64,000 bases of DNA from CAWJNF01 sp963844235 (lineage in GTDB: Bacteria > Actinomycetota > Thermoleophilia > Gaiellales > Gaiellaceae), in contig CAWJNF010000005.1 of the NCBI GenBank assembly GCA_963844235.1, positions 682,001-746,000 of the forward strand, written 5' to 3'. Position 1 is the stretch's first letter. Every line of letters begins with the position of its first letter. The notes beneath the pieces were generated by a model, which saw only the letters and a list, made by a program, of their open reading frames with translations, searched no databases and was not told the origin of the DNA. This document shows, in pieces, positions 32,599-40,548 of the stretch. Both the position numbers and the translations under genes were made by a program.

Positions 32599-33708
32599 TC
32601 ATCCGACCCTCCACGTCTCCAGGGCGTCCAGATCCGGCGTCACGCCCAGGCCGGGGCCCGGCGGCGGCGCGATCGTCCCGTCCGAGGCGATCTCGAGTGG
32701 CGCCGGCAGCAGCCAGTCGCGCCGCTCGGGCGTCCACGCCGGCGGGTCGAAGGGCACCTCCACGTAGGGGCACGTCGAGAGCGCGCACGCGACATGGAGG
32801 TTCGCGGCAAGCCCAAGCCCGTTCGTCCACGTATGCGGCGTGAACATCCGGCCATGGAGGTCGGCAAGGGCGGCGATGCGCCGGCAACCGCCGATTCCTC
32901 CGGCGAGCACGGCGTCCGGCTGGATGACGTCGACGCCTCCGCGCAGGACGAGATCCCGTGCCTCGGCGCCGGTTCGCACCATCTCGCCGGCCGCGATGCG
33001 CAGGGATGTGCGCCGGCGGAGCAGCGCGTAGCCGTCGAGGTCGTCGGTCGGCAGCGGCTCCTCGAGCCAGTAGACGCCGAGCCGCTCGAGCTCGTGTGCG
33101 CACGCGGCCGCAACCGGGGGATCCCAGCGTGGCGTCAGATCGCCCGCCATCCGCCAGCCCTGGTTCGCGTCGACCATGATCTCGAGCGAGGAGCCGACCG
33201 CCCGCCGCACCTCCTCGACCACTTCGATGTCCTCGCGCCAGCGCTCGGCCCGAAACCGGAGCTTGACGGCACGCACTCCGCGCTTGCGCAGCTCGAGGAC
33301 ACGGCGGAGGCGCTCGTCTGCCGCGACGAGCTCACCGGACGACGCATATGCGAGCAGGCGCTCGGCGCGTCCGCCCAGCAGGCGCCAGAGCGGCAGTCCG
33401 AGCGCCTTGCCGACGAGATCCCAGACTGCGACCTCGACCGTCCATGGCCTGCCGCCATGGAAGTCCACCGTCTCGCAGAGCTCGCGGACCACTTCGGTCC
33501 GGAACGGGTCGACGCCCGCGAGGACGTGCTCGAGCTGGGCGGCATCCGGAAGCGCGTCCCCGCTCGCGTACCCTGTCAGCCCCTCGTCCGTCCGTACGGC
33601 GACGAGCGTCGCCTCGACCTGCTCGCGTGGCACCGGGTCCCAGGCTGCCCGGAAAGGCGGGTCGAGCGGGAAGGCATAGCGCCGTGTCTCGACGGCCGTG
33701 ATCTTCAC
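32599..33708 (-). CDS. Enolase-superfamily enzyme (mandelate racemase/muconate lactonizing subgroup)
   Basis: About 369 residues. The barrel shows RAVKLRFRAERW (general-base region), metal ligands in IMVDANQGWRM, YWLEEPLPTDD and IAAGEMVRTG, and the QPDAVLAGGIGGCRR and FTPHTWTNGLGLA pair whose Asp/His dyad marks the mandelate-racemase subgroup. Acid-sugar dehydratase or racemase is likely; a dipeptide or amino-acid epimerase is less likely. The GTG at 33708 (VKITAVETRRY) is chosen; ATG 33723 adds five residues. It begins about 35-50 nt after the ABC ATPase gene, so it is part of the transporter operon. Confidence 0.88.
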   Translation of the reverse strand: MKITAVETRRYAFPLDPPFRAAWDPVPREQVEATLVAVRTDEGLTGYASGDALPDAAQLEHVLAGVDPFRTEVVRELCETVDFHGGRPWTVEVAVWDLVGKALGLPLWRLLGGRAERLLAYASSGELVAADERLRRVLELRKRGVRAVKLRFRAERWREDIEVVEEVRRAVGSSLEIMVDANQGWRMAGDLTPRWDPPVAAACAHELERLGVYWLEEPLPTDDLDGYALLRRRTSLRIAAGEMVRTGAEARDLVLRGGVDVIQPDAVLAGGIGGCRRIAALADLHGRMFTPHTWTNGLGLAANLHVACALSTCPYVEVPFDPPAWTPERRDWLLPAPLEIASDGTIAPPPGPGLGVTPDLDALETWRVG

Positions 33709-33757
33709 GAGCCGCCGCCGCATGCGTCGACCGTTTCGGGGACGGCCGTGCGGCTCC

Positions 33758-35791
33758 TCATGCCTCCACCGGGGCCTGAGGCGACTGCAGGCGGCGCAGC
33801 TCGTCGATGGGGATGTGGCAGCGCATGAGGTGGCCGTCCTCGACCTCGGCGAGCGGCGGCTCTTCCGTCACGCAGATCTCTCCGAGGAAGCGCGGGCAGC
33901 GGGTATGGAAGACACAGCCCGAGGGGGGATCGGCGGCGCTCGGGATCTCCCCTTCGAGCCGGATCCGTGCGCGCGGCTCGCCCTCCGTCGTCGGAACCGC
34001 GGAGAGGAGCGCCTCCGTGTACGGATGGTGCGGGCCGGCGTACACGGTCTCGGCGGGCCCGACCTCCATGAGCCGGCCCAGGTACAGCACGGCGATCCGG
34101 TCCGAGATGTAGCGGACGACACCGAGGTCGTGGGAGATGAAGACGTACGTGACGCCCTCCGCAATCTGCATGTCGGCCAGCAGGTTGAGTATCGCGGCCT
34201 GCACGGAGACGTCGAGGGCAGAGGTCGGCTCGTCGCACACGACGACTCGGGGGTCGCCGGCGAAGGCTCGCGCGATCGCGACCCGCTGCTTGAGACCGCC
34301 GGAGAGCTGCACCGGCTTGGCGCTGAGCAGACGGGTGTCGAACCGCACGGCCGAGGCGAGTTCTCCCAGCCGCTGCTCCGCCTGCGCGCCTCGGATCCCG
34401 CGCAGCTTCGTCAGCGCCCGTCCGATGATGCGCCGCACCGAGAAGCGCCTGTTGAGCGCCGAGTCGGGGTTCTGGAAGACGATCTGGATGGCTGCGACCT
34501 GCTCCGGGTCGCGCTTGCTCACGTCGGGCGCCAGTGCTTCGCCGTCGAGCTCCACGGTGGAGCCCGCGTCGGGCGCCGTGAGCCCGAGCAGCACACGGGC
34601 GAGCGTCGTCTTGCCGCTTCCCGACTCGCCGACGAGACCCAGCGTCTCGCCAAGCCGTACGTCGATGTCGATGTCCGCGAGGGCCTGGACGTTCTGTCCC
34701 TCCTGACGGAACGTCTTGGATGCATGCGCGAGGCGCACCACGGCCGGCGACCCGTTCGCTCCTGTCCGCGCCGCTTCGCGTGGCGGCGGCGTCGCATGAG
34801 GTATCGAAGCGGCCCGCTCGTGGTGGTGGCACCGGCTCGAGTGGCCGCCGCCGAGCCCGTGGAACGGCGGCTCGTCCGTGTGGCAGATGTCGGTCGCGAT
34901 CGGGCAGCGGTCGGCGAAGACGCATCCGGGGAGGTGCGCGCCGAGCTGGGGCAGGTAGCCGGGGATGGTGTCGAGCCGGTCGCGGTCCTTGCGCAGGCCG
35001 CCACGGGGGATGCAGCGAAGCAGGCCCACCGTGTACGGATGGCGTGGGTCGGCGAGCAGCGTCGCAGTCGGGCCCTCTTCGACGAGCCGTCCGGCGTAGA
35101 GGACGCCCACCCGCTCGCACATCTTGCGGATGACGCCGAGGTTGTGGCTGATGAACAGGACGCTCGTGCCGAACTCCTTTCGGAGGCTGGCGATCAGATC
35201 GAGGACCTCCGCCTCCACGGTCGCGTCGAGACCCGTCGTCGGCTCGTCGAGGATCAGCAGCGTCGGGTCCTTGGCCAGCGCCATCGCGATCACGGCACGC
35301 TGCTGCATGCCACCGGAGAGCTGATGCGGGTAGCGGCGCATGACCCGGGCCGGATCCGAGATCTGCACTTTCGCGAGCATCGCGCGCGTCCGATCGAGCG
35401 CCTCGTCCTTGCCGGCGCCGAGGATCGAGAACATCTCGGCGATCTGCTCGCCGACGCGGATCGACGGGTTGAGCGCTGCGCCGGGGTTCTGGTAGACCAT
35501 CGAGAGGGTGCGCGCGCGGAGCCGGCGCACGCCCTCGTTGCTCATCCGCAGCAGGTCCTCGCCGCCCACGCGAATCGCCCCCGCGACCACCCGCCCGTTG
35601 GACGGGAGGTAGCGCATGATCGCAAAGGCCGCCGTCGTCTTCCCGCACCCGGACTCGCCGACGAGCCCGTACGACTCGCCCTGCCCGACGACGAGCGTGA
35701 CGCCACGCAGGACGGGCCTATCGACCCCGCGGACGCGGTAGACGACCTCGAGATCCTCGAGCTCGATGGCGGGTCCGGACGGCTCGGTCAT
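33758..35791 (-). CDS. Fused double ATPase of a peptide/nickel-type ABC transporter (DppD-DppF fusion)
   Basis: 677 residues with two complete nucleotide-binding domains. The first has GESGCGKTT (about 48), QLSGGMQQRAVIAMALA and LLILDEPTTGLDATVEAE. The second has GESGSGKTT, QLSGGLKQRVAIARAFA and VVVCDEPTSALDVSVQAA. Each is followed by the oligopeptide-transporter C-terminal domain with Cys-rich ends (GCVFADRCP and GCVFHTRCP). Usually these are two genes; here they are one polypeptide. The ATG at 35791 overlaps the permease stop (ATGA). Confidence 0.94.
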   Translation of the reverse strand: MTEPSGPAIELEDLEVVYRVRGVDRPVLRGVTLVVGQGESYGLVGESGCGKTTAAFAIMRYLPSNGRVVAGAIRVGGEDLLRMSNEGVRRLRARTLSMVYQNPGAALNPSIRVGEQIAEMFSILGAGKDEALDRTRAMLAKVQISDPARVMRRYPHQLSGGMQQRAVIAMALAKDPTLLILDEPTTGLDATVEAEVLDLIASLRKEFGTSVLFISHNLGVIRKMCERVGVLYAGRLVEEGPTATLLADPRHPYTVGLLRCIPRGGLRKDRDRLDTIPGYLPQLGAHLPGCVFADRCPIATDICHTDEPPFHGLGGGHSSRCHHHERAASIPHATPPPREAARTGANGSPAVVRLAHASKTFRQEGQNVQALADIDIDVRLGETLGLVGESGSGKTTLARVLLGLTAPDAGSTVELDGEALAPDVSKRDPEQVAAIQIVFQNPDSALNRRFSVRRIIGRALTKLRGIRGAQAEQRLGELASAVRFDTRLLSAKPVQLSGGLKQRVAIARAFAGDPRVVVCDEPTSALDVSVQAAILNLLADMQIAEGVTYVFISHDLGVVRYISDRIAVLYLGRLMEVGPAETVYAGPHHPYTEALLSAVPTTEGEPRARIRLEGEIPSAADPPSGCVFHTRCPRFLGEICVTEEPPLAEVEDGHLMRCHIPIDELRRLQSPQAPVEA

Positions 35792-36675
35792 CGCTCGTAC
35801 GTCTGCGCGATCTTGTCCGCCATCAGGTTGATCCCGATGACCAGCGTCGCGATTGCGAGCGCCGGGAAGAGCACCGCCCACCACACGCCGCCGTTGATGA
35901 ACTGGTAGTTGTCCGCGATGTCGGCGCCCCAGTCGGGAATCGAGGGGTCTGCCCCGAAGCCCAGGAACGCAAGCGTCGCGATGGTGAAGATCGCGTAGCC
36001 GAGTCGCACGGTGAACTCGACGATGATCGGCGCGGTGACGTTCGGGAGGATCTCCGCGAACATGATGTACGGCGAGCGTTCGTTCCGGAGCCTCGCCGCC
36101 TGCACGTAGTCGAGCTCGCGCTCTCCGAGCACCGCGGCCCGCACCGTTCGCGCGATGATCGGCGCGAAGACGAGGCCGATCACGAGGATCAGCGTCACAC
36201 GCGACGAGCCGAGCGCCACGACCGCGAGTAGCGCCGTGATGATCAGCGGGATCGAGAGCAGCGCGTCAACGAACCGCATCGACGCCTCGTCGACGAGCCC
36301 CCGGTAGTAGCCGGTGACGAGCCCGATGGCGGTGCCGAGGACGGTGCCGAGCAGTGTCGCCAGTGGCGCCATGATGAGGATCTCGCGGGCGCCTACGATG
36401 ACGCGCGAGAGCACGTCGCGGCCGAGGCGATCCGTGCCGAACAGGTGCTCGCTGCTCGGAGGGGCGAGGTCGTTCAGCAGATCCTCGGTGCGGGGGTTCT
36501 GCGGAGCGATCAGCTCGCCGAAGATCGCGCAGATCACCCAGATGCCGAGGAGGACGCAGCCGAGGATGAACGCGGGCGAGCGCAGCAGCAAGCGGATGCG
36601 CTCGCGCCGAGCGATACGGGCCTCGTCCCTGTGGGGGATCGTGATCGGGGTGGTGGGATCGTCGATGGTCGTCAT
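35788..36675 (-). CDS. ABC transporter permease (DppC/OppC family)
   Basis: 295 residues, six predicted helices after a hydrophilic N-terminus (TTIDDPTTPITIPHRDEARI). It contains GTDRLGRDVLSRVIVGAR, typical of DppC, and the coupling EAA loop in YVQAARLRNERSPYIMFAEI followed by LPNVTAPIIVEF. The ATG at 36675 overlaps the upstream permease stop by 4 nt. Confidence 0.94.
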   Translation of the reverse strand: MTTIDDPTTPITIPHRDEARIARRERIRLLLRSPAFILGCVLLGIWVICAIFGELIAPQNPRTEDLLNDLAPPSSEHLFGTDRLGRDVLSRVIVGAREILIMAPLATLLGTVLGTAIGLVTGYYRGLVDEASMRFVDALLSIPLIITALLAVVALGSSRVTLILVIGLVFAPIIARTVRAAVLGERELDYVQAARLRNERSPYIMFAEILPNVTAPIIVEFTVRLGYAIFTIATLAFLGFGADPSIPDWGADIADNYQFINGGVWWAVLFPALAIATLVIGINLMADKIAQTYER

Positions 36676-37625
36676 TCGCTGCTCGCGAACCGGATGCGGG
36701 GGTTGAGAAGCGAGTAGGACAGGTCGGCCAGCAGCGTTGCGATGAGGAAGATGATCCCGACGATGAGGACGCTGCTCTGCAGCACCGGGAAATCTTTCTG
36801 CGTCGCCGCGGTGAAGATCAAGCGGCCGATTCCCGGATAGTTGAAGAGCCGCTCGATAACGACGAGCCCGCCGATCAGGTAGCCGGTCTGCGTGGCCACC
36901 ACGGCGATCGTCGGCAGCAGCGAGTTGCGAAGGACGTGGCGGCGGACGACCGTCCGTTGCGGCAGCCCCTTGAGGAAGGCCGTCCGCGTGTAGTCGCTGT
37001 CGAGCGCCTCGATCGTTCCGGCACGGGTGATCCGAGCGATGTACCCGAAGAGGAGGATGACGAGCGTCAGCGCCGGCAGCAGGAGGTACTTGAGCTGTGT
37101 GAAGAACCCGCTTCCATCCGGCGCGTTGGCGCTGACCGGTAGCAGGTCGGCCCAGAGCGCGAAGACGAGGATGAGGATGATGCCGGTGACGAACTCGGGA
37201 ATCACGGTCAGCGAGATGCCCCCGACGGTGATCACCCGGTCGGTCGGCCGGTCTCGCCTGAGCGCAGCGATCACGCCGCCGAGGATGGCGAGCGGGACGA
37301 CGATCACGAACGCAAGGGCCGCGAGCTTGAGCGAGTGGACGAGCGCGCTGCCGACGAGGTCGTCGACCGGCACGCCGAGCGCGAGCGATTCGCCGAGGTC
37401 GCCCTGAAAGAAGCTCGAGATCCAGTCGCCATACTGCGTGAGCAGCGGCCGATCGGTGCCGAGCTCCTCGTTGAGATTGTCGACGGCAGCCTGGTCCGCG
37501 AAGGGCCCGAGGATGCGACGGGCGACGTTCCCGGGTAGAACCTGCGTGCCGAAGAAGACGATCAGGCTGAGCAGGAACAGCGTGATGACGGCGAGGCCGA
37601 GCCGCTTGAGGAGGAACCGTCCCAT
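36672..37625 (-). CDS. ABC transporter permease (DppB/OppB family)
   Basis: 317 residues. The N-terminal MGRFLLKRLGLAVITLFLLS and DPPB-type loop LPGNVARRILGPFADQAA are diagnostic, with the EAA loop in DYTRTAFLKGLPQRTVVRRH and LRNSLLPTIAVVATQTG. Forms the heterodimeric channel with the next gene. It begins after a 14-bp hairpin that separates it from the binding-protein gene. Confidence 0.94.
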   Translation of the reverse strand: MGRFLLKRLGLAVITLFLLSLIVFFGTQVLPGNVARRILGPFADQAAVDNLNEELGTDRPLLTQYGDWISSFFQGDLGESLALGVPVDDLVGSALVHSLKLAALAFVIVVPLAILGGVIAALRRDRPTDRVITVGGISLTVIPEFVTGIILILVFALWADLLPVSANAPDGSGFFTQLKYLLLPALTLVILLFGYIARITRAGTIEALDSDYTRTAFLKGLPQRTVVRRHVLRNSLLPTIAVVATQTGYLIGGLVVIERLFNYPGIGRLIFTAATQKDFPVLQSSVLIVGIIFLIATLLADLSYSLLNPRIRFASSE

Positions 37626-37650
37626 CCTGCCCCTGCAAGCCTATTCGGTG

Positions 37651-37683
37651 GGCGGCCGGGGCTCGCTCGGAGCCCCGGCCGCC
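37651..37683 (-). terminator. Intra-operon hairpin between the binding protein and permease genes
   Basis: GGCGGCCGGGGCTC (37651-37664), loop GCTCG, GAGCCCCGGCCGCC (37670-37683): a perfect 14-bp stem. In many ABC operons such a stem protects or attenuates the message so that the binding protein is made in excess. Confidence 0.55.
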
Positions 37684-37697
37684 ACCGGCGATCCGGG

Positions 37698-39458
37698 TCA
37701 GGCCGTGAAGCTCGCCTGCGAGAGGTCGAACTGGCCCGTCGCCGCGGATATCGCTCCCTGTAGGTTCGGCTTGGCCGCCGAGAGGAAGTTGTAGAAGTAG
37801 GCGAACACGATCGGCGTCTCGTCCAGGAGGAGCTCCTGGATCTGCTTCGCCACCGCGCGTTGGGAATCGAGGTCGAGCGCCGCGACGTAGTCCGTCACAA
37901 GCTGGTCGTACGTCGGGTTCTGGAAGTGCGCGGAGTTCCAGACGCCCAGGTTCTCGAGATCCCCATGCAGCGAGGCCGTGAGGTAGACGTTGGGCACGGG
38001 ACGGTGGCCGTAGTCGGTGATGCCCATGACCGAGTCGAGCCAGGTCGAGCTGCCGAAGACGCCGTCGCCGTAGTAGGTGCCCGCGTCCGTGATGTTGAGG
38101 TTGATGGTGACGCCGATCTGCTCGGCGTAGTTCTTGACGAGCTGGGCCAGGTCGGGAATCTCGAACCCGTCCCAGGTGTCGAGCTGGACCTCGAAGCCGT
38201 CGCCCATGCCGGCGTCGGCCATCAGCTGCTTCGCGAGCTCGATGTCCTGTACGCGCTGGCCCACCGACGTGTCCGTGGACGGGTACAGGGGCGCGAAGGG
38301 GCTGTCGTTGCCGAGATCGGCCTGGCCCTCCCAGAGACCCTCGACCAGCGCCTGCCTGTCGATCGACATCGCGATCGCCTGGCGGACTCGCTTGTCGGTG
38401 AACGGCTCCATGTCGGTGCGCATGTGCAGCTGCCGGTGCGTCGCCGTGCGGACGACGATGACCTGGACGTTCGGATCGTCGAGCAGCGCCTTGCCGCCCG
38501 CGACGGAGAAGTGCTCGACGAAGTCGACCTCGTCGCCCTGGAGCCCGAGCACCATCGCCGCCTCGTCCGCGTACAGCTTGACGTCGAGCCCGTCGGGTAG
38601 CGCCGGCGTTCCCCAGTAGGCGTCGTTGCGGACGACGGTCAGGCCGACCTGGGGCGTGAAGCTGTCGAACTTGAACGGCCCGGTGCCCATGAACGTCTGG
38701 CCCCATTCGTTCGGGTCCAGGTCGGCCGGGATGATGATCGCGTTGTAGTTCGCCGAGCTGACGAGCGTCGGGAAGTTGCCGTTGGGGGCGTCCAGGTTGA
38801 AGACGACGGTCGCGTCGTCCGGTGCCTCGATGCCGCCGGGGGAGAGGACGCCGCCGAGTGCGGACTGGGCGTTCGCAGAGCCGCCGTCGGGGTTGATCAG
38901 CTTCTCGAACGTCTGCACGACGTCGTTCGCGGTGAGCGGCGTCCCGTCGTGGAACGTGACGCCCTGCCTGATCGCGAACGTCCAGACCGAGCCGTCCGCG
39001 TTCGGCTCCCAGCTCTCGGCGAGCCGCGGCTGTAGCTCGAGGTTTGCGTCGGAGAAGGACAGGAACTCCCCGGTCACGCCGAGGAGGCCGGCACCGCCCT
39101 CGTCCTGGACGAGCAGCGGGTTCGGCTCGGTGGTGTTCTGGATCAGCGCCACGCGAATGGTGCCGCCTGCCTGGGCGGCCGGCTCGGTCGCGGGAGGCGG
39201 CGCAGCGGGCTCGGTTGCCCCGGTGTCGGCCGGCGGCGCCGGCTCGGCCGGCTCGGCCGGAGGCGCGGCTGCTTCCTCGTCGCCACCGCAGGCCGCGGCG
39301 AGGAACGACACGAGGGGGATGGACATGCCCACGACCGTGCCGCGGCGCACGAACTCCCGGCGGCTGATCTTGCCGGCCTTGTACTCGTCGATGATGTGGT
39401 TCTCGAGCTCGCTCCGTTTTCCGCGGGCTTCGTCTACCCGCCGTTGCGTCTCGTCCAT
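37698..39458 (-). CDS. ABC transporter substrate-binding protein, family 5, lipoprotein
   Basis: 586 residues, extracellular, membrane-anchored. The N-terminus has about 40 charged residues, then a twin-arginine-like RREFVRRGTVVGM, a hydrophobic stretch and the lipobox LAAACGG, then a Pro/Ala/Glu-rich linker. The solute-binding domain shows TFHDGTPLTANDVVQTFEKL and YWGTPALPDGLDVKLYADE, typical of family 5 (peptides, nickel, oligosaccharides). The ATG at 39458 follows GGAGAGGGCGA. It heads the leftward transporter operon; the ligand is unknown. Confidence 0.94.
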   Translation of the reverse strand: MDETQRRVDEARGKRSELENHIIDEYKAGKISRREFVRRGTVVGMSIPLVSFLAAACGGDEEAAAPPAEPAEPAPPADTGATEPAAPPPATEPAAQAGGTIRVALIQNTTEPNPLLVQDEGGAGLLGVTGEFLSFSDANLELQPRLAESWEPNADGSVWTFAIRQGVTFHDGTPLTANDVVQTFEKLINPDGGSANAQSALGGVLSPGGIEAPDDATVVFNLDAPNGNFPTLVSSANYNAIIIPADLDPNEWGQTFMGTGPFKFDSFTPQVGLTVVRNDAYWGTPALPDGLDVKLYADEAAMVLGLQGDEVDFVEHFSVAGGKALLDDPNVQVIVVRTATHRQLHMRTDMEPFTDKRVRQAIAMSIDRQALVEGLWEGQADLGNDSPFAPLYPSTDTSVGQRVQDIELAKQLMADAGMGDGFEVQLDTWDGFEIPDLAQLVKNYAEQIGVTINLNITDAGTYYGDGVFGSSTWLDSVMGITDYGHRPVPNVYLTASLHGDLENLGVWNSAHFQNPTYDQLVTDYVAALDLDSQRAVAKQIQELLLDETPIVFAYFYNFLSAAKPNLQGAISAATGQFDLSQASFTA

Positions 39459-39557
39459 TCGCCCTCTCCTCTCCAAATCTGCGGCGTGCACCCGTCATCG
39501 GTGCGGTCGGGGGACTGTGCGCTCGTTGAGACGATATCGGGGGCGGAGATGTTGGTG

Positions 39558-40502
39558 TTACGTGAGGGTCCGCGCCAGCGAGGTCAGGCGCTCGAGCAGC
39601 AGCTCGGTGAACGCCGGGGCGTCGATGCGGAGCGCGACCCGAGCATTCGCCGGCGGAAGCGTGCGGCGCCGGCGCATGTCGACGACCGTCCGGCCCCGGC
39701 AGATGCCCGAGCCGAGCTCCACGGCGACATGGCGCTCGCTCGTCTCGACGAGGTCGGGACAGACGAGGGCAGCCACGGCTACGGCGTCGTGGATCGGCGA
39801 GCCGCCGTGCTCGTAGGCCGTGCGGTAGAAACCGACGTAGAAGTCGAGCATCGCCGCGGCCGCGACTCCCACGCGCCCGTTCGGGCGCAGGCGCTCGGCG
39901 TGCTGCTGCCCGAGCACCGCCTGGTTCGTGACGTCGAGCCCGATCATCGTCACGTCCAGCCCGCTCTCGAACACGCGCGCGGCCGCCTCGGGATCGGTCC
40001 AGATGTTGAACTCGGCCGACGCGGTCATGTTGCCCTCCGCGACGGCGCCTCCCATGAGCACGATGCGGTCGATCCGCGCGGCCGCGTCGGGGTGCCGCGC
40101 CAGCAGGAGCGCGACGTTCGTGAGCGGTCCGAGGGCGACGAGCGTCAGCGGCAGATCCGCTCCACGGGCCTGCTCGGCGAGGAAGTCCACGGCGTGCTGG
40201 TCGACCGGCCTGGACGAGGCCGCCGGGAGGTTCGCCGCACCGACGCCGCTGTCGCCGTGGGCATCCTGCGCGGTGACGAGGCCCTGCACCAGCGGCCGGT
40301 CGGCGCCGGCCGCGACCGGCACGTCGGGCCGGCCGGCGAGCTCGAGCACGCCCAGAGCGTTCTCTGTCGTCCGCTCGAGCGTCTGGTTGCCGGCGACCGT
40401 CGTGACGCCGCGGAGGTCGAGCTCGGGGCTCGCGATCGCCAGCAGGAGCGCGAACGCGTCGTCGATACCCGGGTCGCAGTCGATCACGATGGGCGTGGCC
40501 AC
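39558..40502 (-). CDS. Inosine/uridine-preferring nucleoside hydrolase
   Basis: 314 residues. The hallmark calcium-binding motif appears as IVIDCDPGIDDAFALLLA at the N-terminus, with VALGPLTNVALLL, IVLMGGAV and the late GGSPIHDAVAVAALVCP (catalytic His, Asp). Splits nucleosides to base plus ribose. The GTG at 40502 is chosen because the motif follows within five residues; longer readings are not conserved. It is divergent from the ammonia-lyase-like gene, with 46 bp between starts. Confidence 0.93.
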   Translation of the reverse strand: MATPIVIDCDPGIDDAFALLLAIASPELDLRGVTTVAGNQTLERTTENALGVLELAGRPDVPVAAGADRPLVQGLVTAQDAHGDSGVGAANLPAASSRPVDQHAVDFLAEQARGADLPLTLVALGPLTNVALLLARHPDAAARIDRIVLMGGAVAEGNMTASAEFNIWTDPEAAARVFESGLDVTMIGLDVTNQAVLGQQHAERLRPNGRVGVAAAAMLDFYVGFYRTAYEHGGSPIHDAVAVAALVCPDLVETSERHVAVELGSGICRGRTVVDMRRRRTLPPANARVALRIDAPAFTELLLERLTSLARTLT

Positions 40503-40535
40503 GCGGGCATCATCGCGTGGCGCGACCGAGGGGCG

Positions 40536-40541
40536 TAGGAT
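40536..40541 (+). promoter_or_regulatory. -10 box (TAGGAT) of the ammonia-lyase-like gene
   Basis: TAGGAT ends 7 nt before the ATG at 40549. Leaderless pattern, in the short divergent gap with the nucleoside hydrolase. Confidence 0.45.
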
Positions 40542-40548
40542 CGAGTCG

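Noticed and set aside
35788..39498. A single 1236-codon open frame on the minus strand
   Set aside because: Only its last 295 codons (from 36675) are protein-like (DppC permease). The rest is a GC-driven shadow of the permease and binding-protein genes read in another frame.
39928..40548. In-frame extension of the ammonia-lyase-like gene upstream of 40549
   Set aside because: It would overlap the nucleoside hydrolase on the other strand; the -10 box at 40536 and family N-terminus support ATG 40549.
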